DNA of 64,000 bases from Aromatoleum toluclasticum ATCC 700605 (GTDB taxonomy: Bacteria; Pseudomonadota; Gammaproteobacteria; Burkholderiales; Rhodocyclaceae): contig NZ_KB899491.1 in NCBI RefSeq assembly GCF_000378245.1, positions 1-64,000 of the forward strand, in the 5' to 3' direction. This document shows positions 53,523 through 64,000 of the stretch, piece after piece. The translations under genes were made by a program, and so were the position numbers. A model generated the notes under the pieces. That model had not been told where the DNA came from, made no database searches, and saw only the letters and a program-made list of their open reading frames with translations. Position 1 is the stretch's first letter. Every line of letters begins with the position of its first letter.

Positions 53523-54209
53523 TCAGGAGTGGGCTTCGGCGCCGATCCGGCGTTCCTTGGCGAACACGTAGAGCTCGAGCCGGCCATGCACTTCGAGCTT
53601 GTGGTAGATCGTGGTGAGGTGGTTGCGCAGGGTGTGTTCGCTGATGCGGAGGTCGTCGGCGATGACGAGGCTCTTGGCACCCTTGTGGCGGACGACGGCG
53701 GTGATGACTTCGATTTCCTTCGGGGTGAGTGTGGCGACGCGGGCGTCGTCGGGGCTGGGGGCGGCCTGGCGGGCGCCGGTGAGCATGTTCATGATGTCGC
53801 CGATGAGGGCGCGGTTGACCCACACGTCGCCTTCATGGACTTTTTCGATCGCGCGCAGCAGCACGTCGACGGGCTCTTCCTTGCGCACGACGCCGCGCGC
53901 GCCGGCAAGCACGGCGCGACGATGCGAGTCGAGGTCGCGCGAGCCGGTGAGCACGAGGACCTTGGCGCCGTGGGTGCGCAGCACTTCGGCGAAGGATTCG
54001 CTGGAGTCCTGTCCGCCGAGGTCGAGGTCGATGACGATGACGTCGGCTTCGAGGCTGGCGGGCGAGGCGAGCAGTTCGGCGATGCTGGTGGCGCTGCCGG
54101 CAAACTGCATGCGGGGCGTCGCGTTGATGAGCTGCTCCAGGCCCCACAGGGTGGCGCGGTGGTCGTCGACCAGGAAGACCCGGATCGTGCGTTCGATGAC
54201 TTCGACCAT
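53523..54209 (-). CDS. NarL/FixJ-family response regulator
   Basis: A 228-residue regulator. The receiver domain has IRVFLVDDHRATLWGLEQLI and ADVIVIDLDLGGQDSSESFA with the phospho-acceptor Asp, plus VLTGSRDLDSHRRAVLAGAR and a Lys in GVVRKEEPVDVL. The LuxR-type helix-turn-helix has VATLTPKEIEVITAVVRHKG, then AKSLVIADDLRISEHTLRNH and LTTIYHKLEV. It lies 12 bases after the histidine kinase gene and is surely its partner. It is the best local candidate to bind the TGTCA elements upstream of the pilin, PAP2, receiver and protease genes (inference). Confidence 0.94.
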   Translation of the reverse strand: MVEVIERTIRVFLVDDHRATLWGLEQLINATPRMQFAGSATSIAELLASPASLEADVIVIDLDLGGQDSSESFAEVLRTHGAKVLVLTGSRDLDSHRRAVLAGARGVVRKEEPVDVLLRAIEKVHEGDVWVNRALIGDIMNMLTGARQAAPSPDDARVATLTPKEIEVITAVVRHKGAKSLVIADDLRISEHTLRNHLTTIYHKLEVHGRLELYVFAKERRIGAEAHS

Positions 54210-54221
54210 GATCGTCGTCGC

Positions 54222-55922
54222 TCAGGCTGTTTTCGGAATTGTGATGATTAGATCAGTAAAGCCCTCCGGGCGAATGTCGACTACGACACATCCGTTTACA
54301 GATTCCGCGCGCTCGACGATGGAGCGGGGAACGAATTGCGGTGGCGGGGCATTGGCGTCGTGCGGGTTGCGGATGTCGACGACATAGGTGTCGTCGTGGT
54401 TGCGCACATGGATTTCGGCGTGCGTGGCGGCGGTGTGGCGGCGGATGTTGGTGAGCGCTTCGCTGACCATGGGAAAGATGGAGGCGGCGAGCTTGCGCCG
54501 CATGGCGATTTCGCCTTCGCATTGCACGGAGACGTCCATGCCGAAGAGTTCGCGGAAGCGCTTGGCCTGGCGCTGCAGCGCGGGGAGCAGGGCGTCTTCG
54601 CCGCCGCTGCCGTCGCGCATGCCGCTGACGAGTTCGCGCAGGCGGTGCAGTTCGTCGACGGCGATTTCCTGCAGGGCGTGGATGTCGTTGCGCAGGGGGT
54701 TGTCCGCTGCAGCCTTGCGCGCGAGCGCCTCGATGCCGTACTTGAGCCCGAGGTAGGGCTGGATTGCGGTGTCGTGGAGGTCGCGGCCGATACGCGCCCG
54801 TTCCGTGGCCATGGCCTCGTCGGCGAGGCGTTCGAGCAGGCCGGCGTTTTCCATCACCGGGGTGAGCTGGTCCATGATGGCGCCGAGCAGTTCGGCGTCG
54901 CGCGAGCGGTAGCGGCGTTCGCCTGATTCGAGCACCAGGCAGCAGGGCCGGGGGCGGCGTCGGCAAGCGGGAATGGCGAGCAGCGAGCGTGCGTCGAGCA
55001 GTTCGGCGAGTTCCTCGGTGGCGGCGCGTGCGGCGGCCGTGGCCGCCTTCGTCACGATGTCGAAGCCGGTCGTGTAGCGCAGCGGGAAGCGGCCGAAGAC
55101 GTGGCTTCGGTGGTGCACGCTGGCGATGCCGGGCGGGAGGCGATCGAGCGTTTCGACCAGGGTGGCGCGCAGCTCGCCGGTGACTTCGACGAAGTTGCCG
55201 TTGCGGTCGGTGCGGAAGAGGCGCGCGTCGCTGCCCGGCAGCGAGATCTGCAGGAGGCCGAAGTCGGCGGAGAAGTGGTGCGCGAGCCCTTGCAGCAGCG
55301 TTGCCGCGACGCGCTTGACGCCCTGGCGCGGGTCGGCGAGGCCGAGCAGGCGGTCGGCGACGGTGATCTGCTCGTTCATCTGGATGCCGGCCTGCGCAAG
55401 GCCGGCGACTAGGGGGCCGAGGATGAGGAGCGAGAGCGGCTGCAGGAGGACTTCGATACTCGGTTTGCTGAGGTGCTGGTCGCGGAGCATCAGTTCGACG
55501 GCAATTGCAGACGCGGAGAACAGCGATACGGCCAGCCCCGACAGGAAGCCGAAACTGAGCGCGGAAAACAGGACGGGGAAGAGCAGCAGGAGCGTGTAGA
55601 TGGTGCTCTGGGTGCCGGCAAGCCCCGCGAAGAGCAGGATCCAGACGGCGTCGATCCATGAGGTGAGGGGGGAGCGGATGGAGCGGCTGCCCTCGAGCTC
55701 GACCCAGCATAGCCACCCGGCCCAAGCGGCGTAGCCGAGCACGGCGAGCATCATCGTCGGGCGGGTCGAGGCCGAGAGGGATACGGCCTCGGTGGCGGCG
55801 ACGATGGCGATCAGCACACGGATGTTCGCCAGCACGCGCCGCAGCTCGGGGCTGTTGTCGGCGCGTGCAGTCGCCCCGTTCTTGCGAACGGGCGTGTTCG
55901 AGTCGCTCTGGCTGCGTGGCAT
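54222..55922 (-). CDS. NarL-family sensor histidine kinase with MASE-like membrane part and GAF-like domain
   Basis: A 566-residue kinase. About five membrane helices span residues 33-185 (ANIRVLIAIVAATEAVSLSA, TIYTLLLLFPVLFSALSFGF). A GAF-like cytoplasmic sensor covers about 205-370. The HisKA_3 motif is ERARIGRDLHDTAIQPYLGL with the phosphorylated His. The ATPase domain keeps the N box (MVSEALTNIRRHTAATHAEI), but the usual DxGxG box is replaced by DIRNPHDANAPPP, followed by PRSIVERAESVNG. Whether it keeps full kinase activity is uncertain. The kinase precedes its regulator by 12 bases. Confidence 0.9.
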   Translation of the reverse strand: MPRSQSDSNTPVRKNGATARADNSPELRRVLANIRVLIAIVAATEAVSLSASTRPTMMLAVLGYAAWAGWLCWVELEGSRSIRSPLTSWIDAVWILLFAGLAGTQSTIYTLLLLFPVLFSALSFGFLSGLAVSLFSASAIAVELMLRDQHLSKPSIEVLLQPLSLLILGPLVAGLAQAGIQMNEQITVADRLLGLADPRQGVKRVAATLLQGLAHHFSADFGLLQISLPGSDARLFRTDRNGNFVEVTGELRATLVETLDRLPPGIASVHHRSHVFGRFPLRYTTGFDIVTKAATAAARAATEELAELLDARSLLAIPACRRRPRPCCLVLESGERRYRSRDAELLGAIMDQLTPVMENAGLLERLADEAMATERARIGRDLHDTAIQPYLGLKYGIEALARKAAADNPLRNDIHALQEIAVDELHRLRELVSGMRDGSGGEDALLPALQRQAKRFRELFGMDVSVQCEGEIAMRRKLAASIFPMVSEALTNIRRHTAATHAEIHVRNHDDTYVVDIRNPHDANAPPPQFVPRSIVERAESVNGCVVVDIRPEGFTDLIITIPKTA

Positions 55923-56138
55923 CGCGTGCAGTCTTCCTCCGGGGCGGGCCGCGTTCGCGCTCGGGGAGTCGGCGTTCCCTTGCCCGCTTCCGGATGTTAG
56001 TGAGTGCGGGATTGTTGCGGGAAGTTACAAAATCACGGAAGCCTGCGAGTGTGTGCGCTGCGGGAATCCGCGCAGGCCGGGGGCGTCAAAGAAACGTGCG
56101 GGCCGGAGGTGTGGCCGGCGGACGGCCGGGAGAAGAGC

Positions 56139-57539
56139 ATGAATGCGACGCGTACCGAAACCGATTCGATGGGACCCGTCGAGGTTGCGGCGGACCGCTA
56201 CTGGGGAGCGCAGACCGAGCGCTCGCTGGCGCACTTTCCCATCGGTACGGATCGCTTCCGCTGGGGGAGGGCGATGATCCGGGCGCTGGGCATCCTCAAG
56301 AAGGCGGCGGCGCAGGCGAACGCCGAACTCGGAGAGCTGCCGCCGGAGATCGCGGGGCTGATCGAGCGCGCGGCGGACGAGGTGATTGCGGGCGAGCTGG
56401 ACGCGCAATTCCCCCTGGTCGTATTCCAGACCGGCTCCGGGACGCAGTCGAACATGAACGCCAACGAGGTGATCGCGAACCGCGCCATCGAACTTGCGGG
56501 CGGGACGATCGGGTCGAAGAGGCCCGTGCATCCGAACGACCATGTGAACCGGGGGCAGTCGTCGAACGACACCTTCCCGACCGCGATGCACGTCGCGATC
56601 GTCGGCGAACTCGTGGCCCGCCTGGTGCCTGCCGTGCGGTGCCTGCGCGACACGCTGGCGGGAAAGGCGAAGGCCTGCGAGGAGATCGTGAAGACGGGGC
56701 GCACCCACCTGCAGGACGCGACGCCGGTGACGCTCGGCCAGGAGATCGGCGCGTGGGTGGCGCAGATCGACTTCGGCCTCGCCGCGGTGACGGCGAGCCT
56801 GCCGGGGCTGCACGAGCTGGCGATCGGCGGCACGGCGGTCGGTACGGGGCTCAACGCCCATCCGCGTTTTGGCGATTGTGCGGCGGCACGGATCGCGCAG
56901 CTTACCGGCCATCCGTTCCGCAGCGCGCCGGACCGTTTCTTCGCGCTGGCGGCGCATGACGCGCTGGTGCAGACTTCGGCGGCGCTGCGTACGCTGGCGG
57001 GCGGCCTGATGAAGATGGCGAACGACGTGCGCTGGCTGGCAAGCGGGCCGCGCTGCGGTATCGGCGAGTTGTTGATCCCGGAGAACGAGCCGGGCTCGTC
57101 GATCATGCCGGGCAAGGTGAATCCTACGCAGTGCGAGGCGCTGACGATGGTGTGCGTTCAGGTGTTCGGCAACGATGCCGCGGTTGCGTTCGCCGGCACG
57201 CAGGGCAACTTCCAGCTCAACGTTTACAAGCCGGTGATGGCGCATAACGTGCTGGAGAGCATCGCGCTACTCGCGGATGCGTGCGACGCCTTCGAGGCGC
57301 ATTGCGCACGCGGCCTGAAGCCGAACCTGCCGCGCATCCGCGAGAATCTGGAGAAGAACCTGATGCTCGTGACGGCGCTCAACCGCCACATCGGCTACGA
57401 CCGTGCCGCCGAGATTGCGAAGAAGGCGCACCACGAAGGCCTGTCGCTGCGCGAGGCGGCGCTCGCGAGCGGGTACGTGAGTGCGGAGCAGTTCGAGCAG
57501 TGGGTGGATCCCGAGGTGATGACGCGGCCGGGCGAGTGA
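56139..57539 (+). CDS. fumC: Class II fumarate hydratase (FumC)
   Basis: A 466-residue protein starting [20 protein letters not shown] at 56139. [80 protein letters not shown] (catalytic His region) and [17 protein letters not shown] (signature loop with catalytic Ser) are all present. It interconverts fumarate and malate without an iron-sulfur cluster. The extended frame to 56004 is unconserved. It would feed fumarate to a rhodoquinone-dependent reductase if RquA at 17128 is functional. Confidence 0.96.
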   Translation: MNATRTETDSMGPVEVAADRYWGAQTERSLAHFPIGTDRFRWGRAMIRALGILKKAAAQANAELGELPPEIAGLIERAADEVIAGELDAQFPLVVFQTGSGTQSNMNANEVIANRAIELAGGTIGSKRPVHPNDHVNRGQSSNDTFPTAMHVAIVGELVARLVPAVRCLRDTLAGKAKACEEIVKTGRTHLQDATPVTLGQEIGAWVAQIDFGLAAVTASLPGLHELAIGGTAVGTGLNAHPRFGDCAAARIAQLTGHPFRSAPDRFFALAAHDALVQTSAALRTLAGGLMKMANDVRWLASGPRCGIGELLIPENEPGSSIMPGKVNPTQCEALTMVCVQVFGNDAAVAFAGTQGNFQLNVYKPVMAHNVLESIALLADACDAFEAHCARGLKPNLPRIRENLEKNLMLVTALNRHIGYDRAAEIAKKAHHEGLSLREAALASGYVSAEQFEQWVDPEVMTRPGE

Positions 57540-57627
57540 GGGGCAGGGAGAGGCGTGAAGGCGGGAGCAGCTTTGCGGAAGCGGCTTCCCAGACGCTGTT
57601 TTCGGGAAGCTGCCTTGGGTTTGCCTT

Positions 57628-57701
57628 GTGGGAGCGGCTTCAGCCGCGAATGTGCCGCGTCGTGTGCGGTACCGCCGATTCGCGGCTGAAGCCGCTCCCA
57701 C
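57628..57701. repeat. Intergenic inverted repeat, family 3
   Basis: Arms GTGGGAGCGGCTTCAGCCGC(GAA) and (TTC)GCGGCTGAAGCCGCTCCCAC are perfect inverted copies of 23 bases about 27 bases apart, between the convergent fumC and GntR genes. It resembles a repeat family common in pseudomonads and relatives and may act as a bidirectional terminator. Confidence 0.8.
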
Positions 57702-57728
57702 GGGGAAGCGTGATCCCCTCGCGGCCGC

Positions 57729-58400
57729 TTACGCCACCTTGTTACGCGCCTTGGCGATGCGCCCGAGGGCGGCGCGGCCGCTGCTGATGTGGGCGCGCAT
57801 CAGCCGTTCCGCGTCGTCTGCGTTGCGCGCGGTGAGCGCGGCGAGGATCTCGCGGTGCTCGGCGAGCGATTGTTCGAGGCGGCCTTCGCCGAACAGGGAG
57901 TGGTGGCGCGACAGCTTGATCACGCGGCGCAGATCCTCGATCGCGTGCTGCAGCCAGCGGTTGTCGGCGATTTCCTGCAGCGCGAGGTGAAAGGCCTGGT
58001 TCGCTTCGAAGAAGCCGTTGATGTCTTCCGCCGCGGCGGCTTTCTCGAGTCCGGCGTGGATCGTGCGCAGACGGTCGAGGTCCGCGTCGGTGGCCTTGTG
58101 CGCGGTGGTCTGGGCGCACTGGCCCTCGAGGAGGGCCATCACGGTGAAGATCTCGTCGAGATCTCGCTCAGAGATTTCGGTGACGTAGCACCCGCGGCGC
58201 GGCTTCAGCGTGACGAGCCCTTCTGAGGCGAGCACCTTCAGCGCCTCGCGCAGCGGCGTGCGCGAGATGCCGTAGTTGTCCGCCAGCGCCTGCTCGTCGA
58301 CCCAGGTGCCGGGAGGCAGTTCGTGCGAGAAAATGAGCTGGCGCAGCCGCTCGGCGACTTCCTGGTACAGCGCGAGCGGGGCGATGCGGGTGGCGATCAT
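57729..58400 (-). CDS. GntR family regulator with FCD domain, divergent from the methylmalonyl-CoA genes
   Basis: A 223-residue regulator. The winged helix has LRQLIFSHELPPGTWVDEQA, then LADNYGISRTPLREALKVLA and SEGLVTLKPRRGCYVTEI. The FCD domain has FEANQAFHLALQEIADNRWL with metal-ligand-type His residues, and SRHHSLFGEGRLEQSLAEHR. It is divergent from mcm across a 431-base gap, so a role in controlling propionyl/methylmalonyl-CoA genes is likely by position. The effector is unknown. Confidence 0.9.
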   Translation of the reverse strand: MIATRIAPLALYQEVAERLRQLIFSHELPPGTWVDEQALADNYGISRTPLREALKVLASEGLVTLKPRRGCYVTEISERDLDEIFTVMALLEGQCAQTTAHKATDADLDRLRTIHAGLEKAAAAEDINGFFEANQAFHLALQEIADNRWLQHAIEDLRRVIKLSRHHSLFGEGRLEQSLAEHREILAALTARNADDAERLMRAHISSGRAALGRIAKARNKVA

Positions 58401-58831
58401 GGGTGCTGTTCGGTGCGGAAATGTTGCGGGCCGGATTGTCGTCGAAATCCCGACTCGCGGACAGTTGCATTCATAATTATGGATAAAGTATTATTCGTGC
58501 GGCGGTACAAGTCAACTTCCCGAGCACGGCGCAGAATGGGAGGTTGTGTACGCGGATGAAATGTCCGCGTGCGCAACAAGAGGGAGAGGGAGCTGCGCCG
58601 AAAGCAAGGGAGCGCCGGCGACCGCCTGCAGTCCTCGGACTGCGGGCGGTCTCGTCGTCGCAGCGGACGAAGCCGCAAACAGTTATCGAGGATCCGATAC
58701 CGCCGTTCGCCCTGAGCCCGTCGATGCCCTGCGATGGGCTCAGGGCGAACGGTTGTAGCAGCAACAACAAGCAGCACCAGACATCGTAATGCCGCCCTTC
58801 CGGCGGCTCATGGAATCAGAGAGGGTTTGTC
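58401..58831. other. Divergent promoter region with hairpin and family 2 repeat
   Basis: This gap lies between the GntR gene and mcm. CATAATTATG at 58472-58481 is a small palindrome in an AT-rich patch that may hold the promoters and a GntR site. ACCGCCTGCAGTCC and GGACTGCGGGCGGT (58621-58650) form a strong hairpin. CCGTTCGCCCTGAGCCC and GGGCTCAGGGCGAACGG (58703-58752) are a family 2 repeat like 22905-22963. I see no supported gene. Confidence 0.55.
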
Positions 58832-60991
58832 ATGCCGAACGACAAGATGCCGGCTTATCCCCAGTCGGACCTGGAAGCCTGGAACAAGGCTGCCGCGAAA
58901 CAGGCGCCGGGTGGCGACGTGGCGAAGCTCGACTGGGTGACGCCCGAAGGTATCGCGGTGAAGCCGCTGTATACGAAGGCCGATACCGCCGACCTGCAGC
59001 ATGCCGACACGCTGCCCGGCTTCGAGCCCTTCCTGCGCGGCCCGCAGCCGACGATGTACGCGGTGAAGCCGTGGACCATCCGCCAGTACGCCGGCTTCTC
59101 GACCGCCGAAGAATCCAACGCCTTCTACCGCAAGGCGCTCGCCGCCGGCGGCCAGGGCGTGTCGGTTGCGTTCGATCTCGCGACCCACCGCGGCTACGAC
59201 TCGGACCATCCGCGCGTGACCGGCGACGTCGGCAAGGCCGGCGTGGCGATCGACTCGGTCGAGGACATGAAGATCCTCTTCAACGAGATTCCGCTCGACA
59301 AGGTGTCGGTGTCGATGACGATGAACGGCGCCGTGCTGCCGATCCTCGCCGGCTACATCGTCGCTGCCGAAGAGCAGGGCGTGAGCCAGGACAAGCTGTC
59401 CGGGACCATCCAGAACGACATCCTCAAGGAGTTCATGGTCCGCAACACCTATATCTATCCGCCGACGCCGTCGATGAAGATCATCGCCGACATCTTCGGG
59501 TACACGGCGCAGCACATGCCGAAGTTCAACTCGATCTCGATTTCCGGCTATCACATCCAGGAAGCGGGCGCGAACCAGGCGATCGAACTCGCGTTCACGC
59601 TCGCCGACGGCATGGAGTACGTGCGCACCGGCATCAACAGCGGCATGGACGTCGACACCTTCGCCGGCCGGCTGTCCTTCTTCTGGGCAGTCGGCATGAA
59701 CTTCTACCTCGAGATCGCCAAGATGCGCGCGGCGCGTCTGCTGTGGTGGCGGATCATGAAGCAGTTCAACCCGAAGAGCGCGAAGTCGATGATGCTGCGC
59801 ACGCACTCGCAGACTTCGGGCTGGTCGCTCACCGAGCAGGACCCGTACAACAACGTCGTGCGCACGACGATCGAGGCGATGGCCGCGGTCTTCGGCGGCA
59901 CGCAGTCGCTGCACACCAACGCGCTTGACGAAGCGATCGCGCTGCCGACCGAGTTCTCGGCCCGCATCGCGCGCAACACCCAGATCATCATCCAGGAAGA
60001 GACTCACATCTGTAACGTCGTCGATCCGTGGGCCGGCTCCTACATGATGGAGAAGCTCACGCAGGACATGGCGGACAAGGCCTGGAGCCTGATCGAGGAA
60101 ATCGAGGCGATGGGCGGCATGACCAAGGCGGTCGAGTCCGGCTGGGCCAAGATGAAGGTCGAAGAATGCGCGGCCGACAAGCAGGCGCGCATCGATTCGG
60201 GCAAGGACGTGATCGTCGGCGTGAACAAGTACAAGCTGGCGAAGGAAGATCCGATCGAGATCCTCGACATCGACAACCACGCCGTGCGCGATTCGCAGAT
60301 CGCGCGCCTGAACAAGATCCGCGCAACGCGTGATGCGGCCGCGGTGCAGGCGGCGCTCGACGCGCTGACGAAGTGCGCGGAGACCAATGAAGGCAATCTG
60401 CTCGACCTCGCCGTGAAGGCGGTGCGCCTGCGCGCGACCGTCGGCGAGATCTCGGACGCGCTGGAGAAGGTCTTCGGCCGCTACCGTGCCAACCCGCAAG
60501 CCGTGTCCGGCGTGTATGGAGCCGTCGTGGAAAACGATGCCGACTGGAAGGAACTGAAGGCCGACATCGAAGCCTTCGTCGCCGAAGAGGGCCGCCGCCC
60601 GCGCATCATGATCGCCAAGCTCGGCCAGGACGGCCACGACCGCGGCGCGAAGGTGGTTGCGTCGGCGTTCGCGGATCTGGGCTTCGACATCGACATCGGC
60701 CCGCTCTTCCAGACGCCGGAAGAAGCCGCGCGCCACGCCGTCGAGAACGACGTGCATGCGGTCGGCTGCTCCAGCCTCGCCGCGGGCCACAAGACGCTGG
60801 TGCCGCAGATCGTGAACGAGCTGAAGCGGCTCGGCGCGGACGACATCGTCGTCTTCGTCGGTGGCGTGATCCCGGCGCAGGACTATGGTGCTCTGTATGC
60901 TGCCGGCGCCAAGGGCATCTTCGGGCCGGGCACGCCGATTCCGGCGGCTGCGCGCGAAGTGCTGAAGCAGATCCGCGCGGCGAAGGCCTGA
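58832..60991 (+). CDS. scpA: Methylmalonyl-CoA mutase, single-chain
   Basis: A 719-residue protein with both domains. The N-terminal TIM barrel has [60 protein letters not shown] and [20 protein letters not shown]. The C-terminal cobalamin-binding domain has [20 protein letters not shown] with the axial His near residue 601 (DxHxxG). It converts (R)-methylmalonyl-CoA to succinyl-CoA using adenosylcobalamin, made by the corrin genes in this window. The ATG at 58832 follows GAGAGGG. Confidence 0.97.
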   Translation: MPNDKMPAYPQSDLEAWNKAAAKQAPGGDVAKLDWVTPEGIAVKPLYTKADTADLQHADTLPGFEPFLRGPQPTMYAVKPWTIRQYAGFSTAEESNAFYRKALAAGGQGVSVAFDLATHRGYDSDHPRVTGDVGKAGVAIDSVEDMKILFNEIPLDKVSVSMTMNGAVLPILAGYIVAAEEQGVSQDKLSGTIQNDILKEFMVRNTYIYPPTPSMKIIADIFGYTAQHMPKFNSISISGYHIQEAGANQAIELAFTLADGMEYVRTGINSGMDVDTFAGRLSFFWAVGMNFYLEIAKMRAARLLWWRIMKQFNPKSAKSMMLRTHSQTSGWSLTEQDPYNNVVRTTIEAMAAVFGGTQSLHTNALDEAIALPTEFSARIARNTQIIIQEETHICNVVDPWAGSYMMEKLTQDMADKAWSLIEEIEAMGGMTKAVESGWAKMKVEECAADKQARIDSGKDVIVGVNKYKLAKEDPIEILDIDNHAVRDSQIARLNKIRATRDAAAVQAALDALTKCAETNEGNLLDLAVKAVRLRATVGEISDALEKVFGRYRANPQAVSGVYGAVVENDADWKELKADIEAFVAEEGRRPRIMIAKLGQDGHDRGAKVVASAFADLGFDIDIGPLFQTPEEAARHAVENDVHAVGCSSLAAGHKTLVPQIVNELKRLGADDIVVFVGGVIPAQDYGALYAAGAKGIFGPGTPIPAAAREVLKQIRAAKA

Positions 60992-61000
60992 TCTTCATGT

Positions 61001-61096
61001 CGGGCGGGCGGGGTGCAAAATGCATCCCGCCACACCCCGTTCGAACCCGTTTTCATCGTCGGAATGGCGGGATACGCTTCGCTCCTCCCGCCCTAC
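61001..61096. repeat. REP-like inverted repeat, family 1, between mcm and meaB
   Basis: The left arm GGGCGGGGTGCAAAATGCATCCCGCC and right arm GGCGGGATACGCTTCGC, then TCCTCCCGCCCTAC. The element fills most of the mcm-meaB gap, so the long frame that reads through it upstream of 61121 is repeat and not meaB protein. Confidence 0.75.
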
Positions 61097-61120
61097 GTGA
61101 ACCGCCTCGTTGACGCCTCG

Positions 61121-62137
61121 ATGCCGATGAACAAGCCCGAACATCTGCCCGTGCTCGACGCCGCCGACCAGGCGCTGGTCGACGGTGTGCGCGCGCGCCA
61201 GCTGCGCCCGCTCGCGAAGACGATCACGCTGATCGAGTCGCAACGCGAGGATCACAAGGCGCGTGCGCGTCACGTGCTGGAGGCGCTGCTGCCGCACACG
61301 GGCGGCGCGATGCGGGTGGGCATCTCGGGCGTGCCGGGCGTGGGCAAGTCGACCTTCATCGAGGCGCTGGGCCTGTACCTCATCGAGCAGGGCCTGCGCG
61401 TTGCGGTGCTGGCGGTGGATCCGTCCTCGTCGCTGACGGGTGGATCGATCCTCGGCGACAAGACGCGCATGGAGCTACTGTCGCAGAACCCGGCGGCCTT
61501 CATCCGCCCGAGCCCGTCCGCGGGCAGCCTCGGCGGCGTCGCCGAGAAGACGCGCGAGACGATGCTGGTGTGCGAGGCCGCAGGCTTCGACGTGATCATC
61601 ATCGAGACGGTCGGCGTCGGGCAGAGCGAGACCGCGGTCGCGGGCATGAGCGACATCTTCTGCCTGCTGCAGCTGCCGAACGCGGGCGACGACCTGCAGG
61701 CGATCAAGAAAGGCATCATGGAGATCGCCGACCTGATCGTCATCAACAAGGCGGACATCGACGCCGGTGCTGCGATGCGCGCGAAGTCGCAGATGAAGAC
61801 GGCGCTGCACATGCTGCGACCGGCGAGCCCGAACTGGACGGTGCCGGTGCTCACGCTGTCGGCGCTGCAGAAGCAGGGCGTCGCCGATTTCTGGACGGCG
61901 GTGACGGACTACCGCAAGGCGATGCAGGCCTCGGGCGAGTTCGAGGCGAAGCGGCGCCACCAGGCGCTGGCGTGGATGTGGGAGCTGATCGACGCGGGGC
62001 TGCGCAGCCATTTCCGTGGCCACGCGCAGGTGAAGCACGAATTGCCCGGGCTGGCGCGCGCGGTGGAGGAGGGCACGACGACGCCTTCGGCCGCCGCGTT
62101 GCGATTGCTCGGTTACGTAGAGAAGGGTGCGGGCTAG
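61121..62137 (+). CDS. meaB: Methylmalonyl-CoA mutase-associated GTPase MeaB
   Basis: A 338-residue G3E-family GTPase. The start is placed at the ATG at 61121 ([20 protein letters not shown]) because everything upstream lies in the REP element; 61127 is equally possible. Walker A is [20 protein letters not shown], switch regions [20 protein letters not shown] and [20 protein letters not shown], base-recognition NKAD in [13 protein letters not shown]. It guards mutase assembly with adenosylcobalamin. It stands directly between mcm and pccB. Confidence 0.95.
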   Translation: MPMNKPEHLPVLDAADQALVDGVRARQLRPLAKTITLIESQREDHKARARHVLEALLPHTGGAMRVGISGVPGVGKSTFIEALGLYLIEQGLRVAVLAVDPSSSLTGGSILGDKTRMELLSQNPAAFIRPSPSAGSLGGVAEKTRETMLVCEAAGFDVIIIETVGVGQSETAVAGMSDIFCLLQLPNAGDDLQAIKKGIMEIADLIVINKADIDAGAAMRAKSQMKTALHMLRPASPNWTVPVLTLSALQKQGVADFWTAVTDYRKAMQASGEFEAKRRHQALAWMWELIDAGLRSHFRGHAQVKHELPGLARAVEEGTTTPSAAALRLLGYVEKGAG

Positions 62138-62140
62138 AAC

Positions 62141-62218
62141 GTAGGGCGGGAGGCGCCGAAGGCGTATCCCGCCACTCGGCGGTTGATGGCGGGATGCGCT
62201 TTGCTCCTCCCGCCCTAC
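62141..62218. repeat. REP-like inverted repeat, family 1, between meaB and pccB
   Basis: The most complete copy: GTAGGGCGGGAGGCGCCGAA...GTATCCCGCC and GGCGGGATGCGCTTTGC...TCCTCCCGCCCTAC. It lies between meaB and pccB. Confidence 0.85.
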
Positions 62219-62310
62219 AAGAGCAATCGAGGCTGCCCGAACAGAATTTGAAGTTGAAGGCCCGGTCGGGACAAGGCCGGGGACAGCAGAACAAGTCAAG
62301 GAGGTCATCA

Positions 62311-63843
<1,533 letters not shown>

Positions 63844-63865
63844 TCGCCCAGGGAGACTGAGGAAT

Positions 63866-64000
63866 ATGTTTAAGAAGATTCTCATTGCAAACCGCGGCGA
63901 AATCGCCTGCCGCGTGATCAAGACCGCCCGCAAGATGGGCATCGCCACCGTCGCCGTGCATTCCGAGGCCGACAAGGACGCGCTCTTCGTCGAGCTCGCG
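63866..64000 (+). CDS. pccA: Biotin carboxylase / propionyl-CoA carboxylase alpha subunit, 5' end only
   Basis: Forty-five codons are present before the window ends. [20 protein letters not shown] is the invariant start of biotin carboxylases, followed by [20 protein letters not shown]. Position 22 bases after pccB, with a GAGG site, indicates the alpha subunit (PccA) of the same enzyme. Presence of a biotin carrier domain lies beyond the window. Confidence 0.9.
   Translation, partial: MFKKILIANRGEIACRVIKTARKMGIATVAVHSEADKDALFVELA

Noticed and set aside
58401-58831. Several short open frames on both strands upstream of mcm
   Set aside because: They run through inverted repeats and hairpins and show no domain or plausible start site.
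61013-61120. N-terminal extension of MeaB from an ATG at 61013
   Set aside because: The added residues are encoded by a family 1 REP-like element and do not match MeaB proteins.

Overview
The window looks like chromosome from a high-GC betaproteobacterium of the Rhodocyclales type (Thauera, Azoarcus or Aromatoleum relatives). This is inferred from gene content and codon use: an anaerobic-type cobalamin operon, a full Tad pilus locus, methylmalonyl-CoA carboxylation genes, an acetate permease and a rhodoquinone methyltransferase. No rRNA, tRNA, CRISPR array, transposase or prophage was seen.

Layout. 1-2.9 kb: a partial GntR regulator, a MaoC-like hydratase and an acyl-CoA:acetate CoA-transferase/hydrolase. 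2.9-7.0 kb: a PepSY membrane protein and a siderophore-type TonB-dependent receptor behind a cobalamin riboswitch. 7.0-17.0 kb: a twelve-gene corrin operon on the minus strand (cobM, cbiX, cobH/cbiC, cbiD, cobL, cobI, cbiG split in two, cbtB, cbtA, cobJ, a 2Fe-2S ferredoxin) headed by a second cobalamin riboswitch. 17.1-24.5 kb: rquA, an rhlE-type helicase, an M48-like peptidase, a BtuF-type cobalamin-binding protein, a radical SAM protein and cobQ. 24.5-27.6 kb: an enoyl-CoA hydratase divergent from yjcH-actP (acetate uptake). 27.7-28.2 kb: a ParD/RelE-like toxin-antitoxin pair.

28.3-42.4 kb is a complete, co-oriented Tad/Flp pilus operon running from two Flp pilins down to tadD. 42.8-50.1 kb holds lipid and glycosyl-transfer membrane genes (PmtA-like methyltransferase, PAP2, DUF2079, SAM methyltransferase, GtrB-like GT2, GT-C-like protein). 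50.2-55.9 kb has a receiver-only regulator, a DinJ/YafQ module with a broken toxin, a secreted subtilase and a NarL-type two-component system. 56.1-64.0 kb has fumarase C, a GntR regulator, and mcm, meaB, pccB and pccA (partial).

How it fits together. Cobalamin made by the 7-17 kb operon and CobQ is the cofactor of the methylmalonyl-CoA mutase at the right end. The two riboswitches tie synthesis and outer-membrane uptake to B12 supply. RquA, and possibly fumarase, points to rhodoquinone-dependent anaerobic fumarate metabolism. Two unannotated regulatory patterns stand out. A palindrome TCCATAC-N6-GTATGGA occurs before both the CoA-transferase and actP. A promoter-like module TGTCA-N21-CCTAT lies before the Flp pilin, PAP2 and receiver genes, and a related TGACA-N2-TGTCA site lies before the subtilase. 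Several families of REP-like intergenic inverted repeats are scattered through the window.
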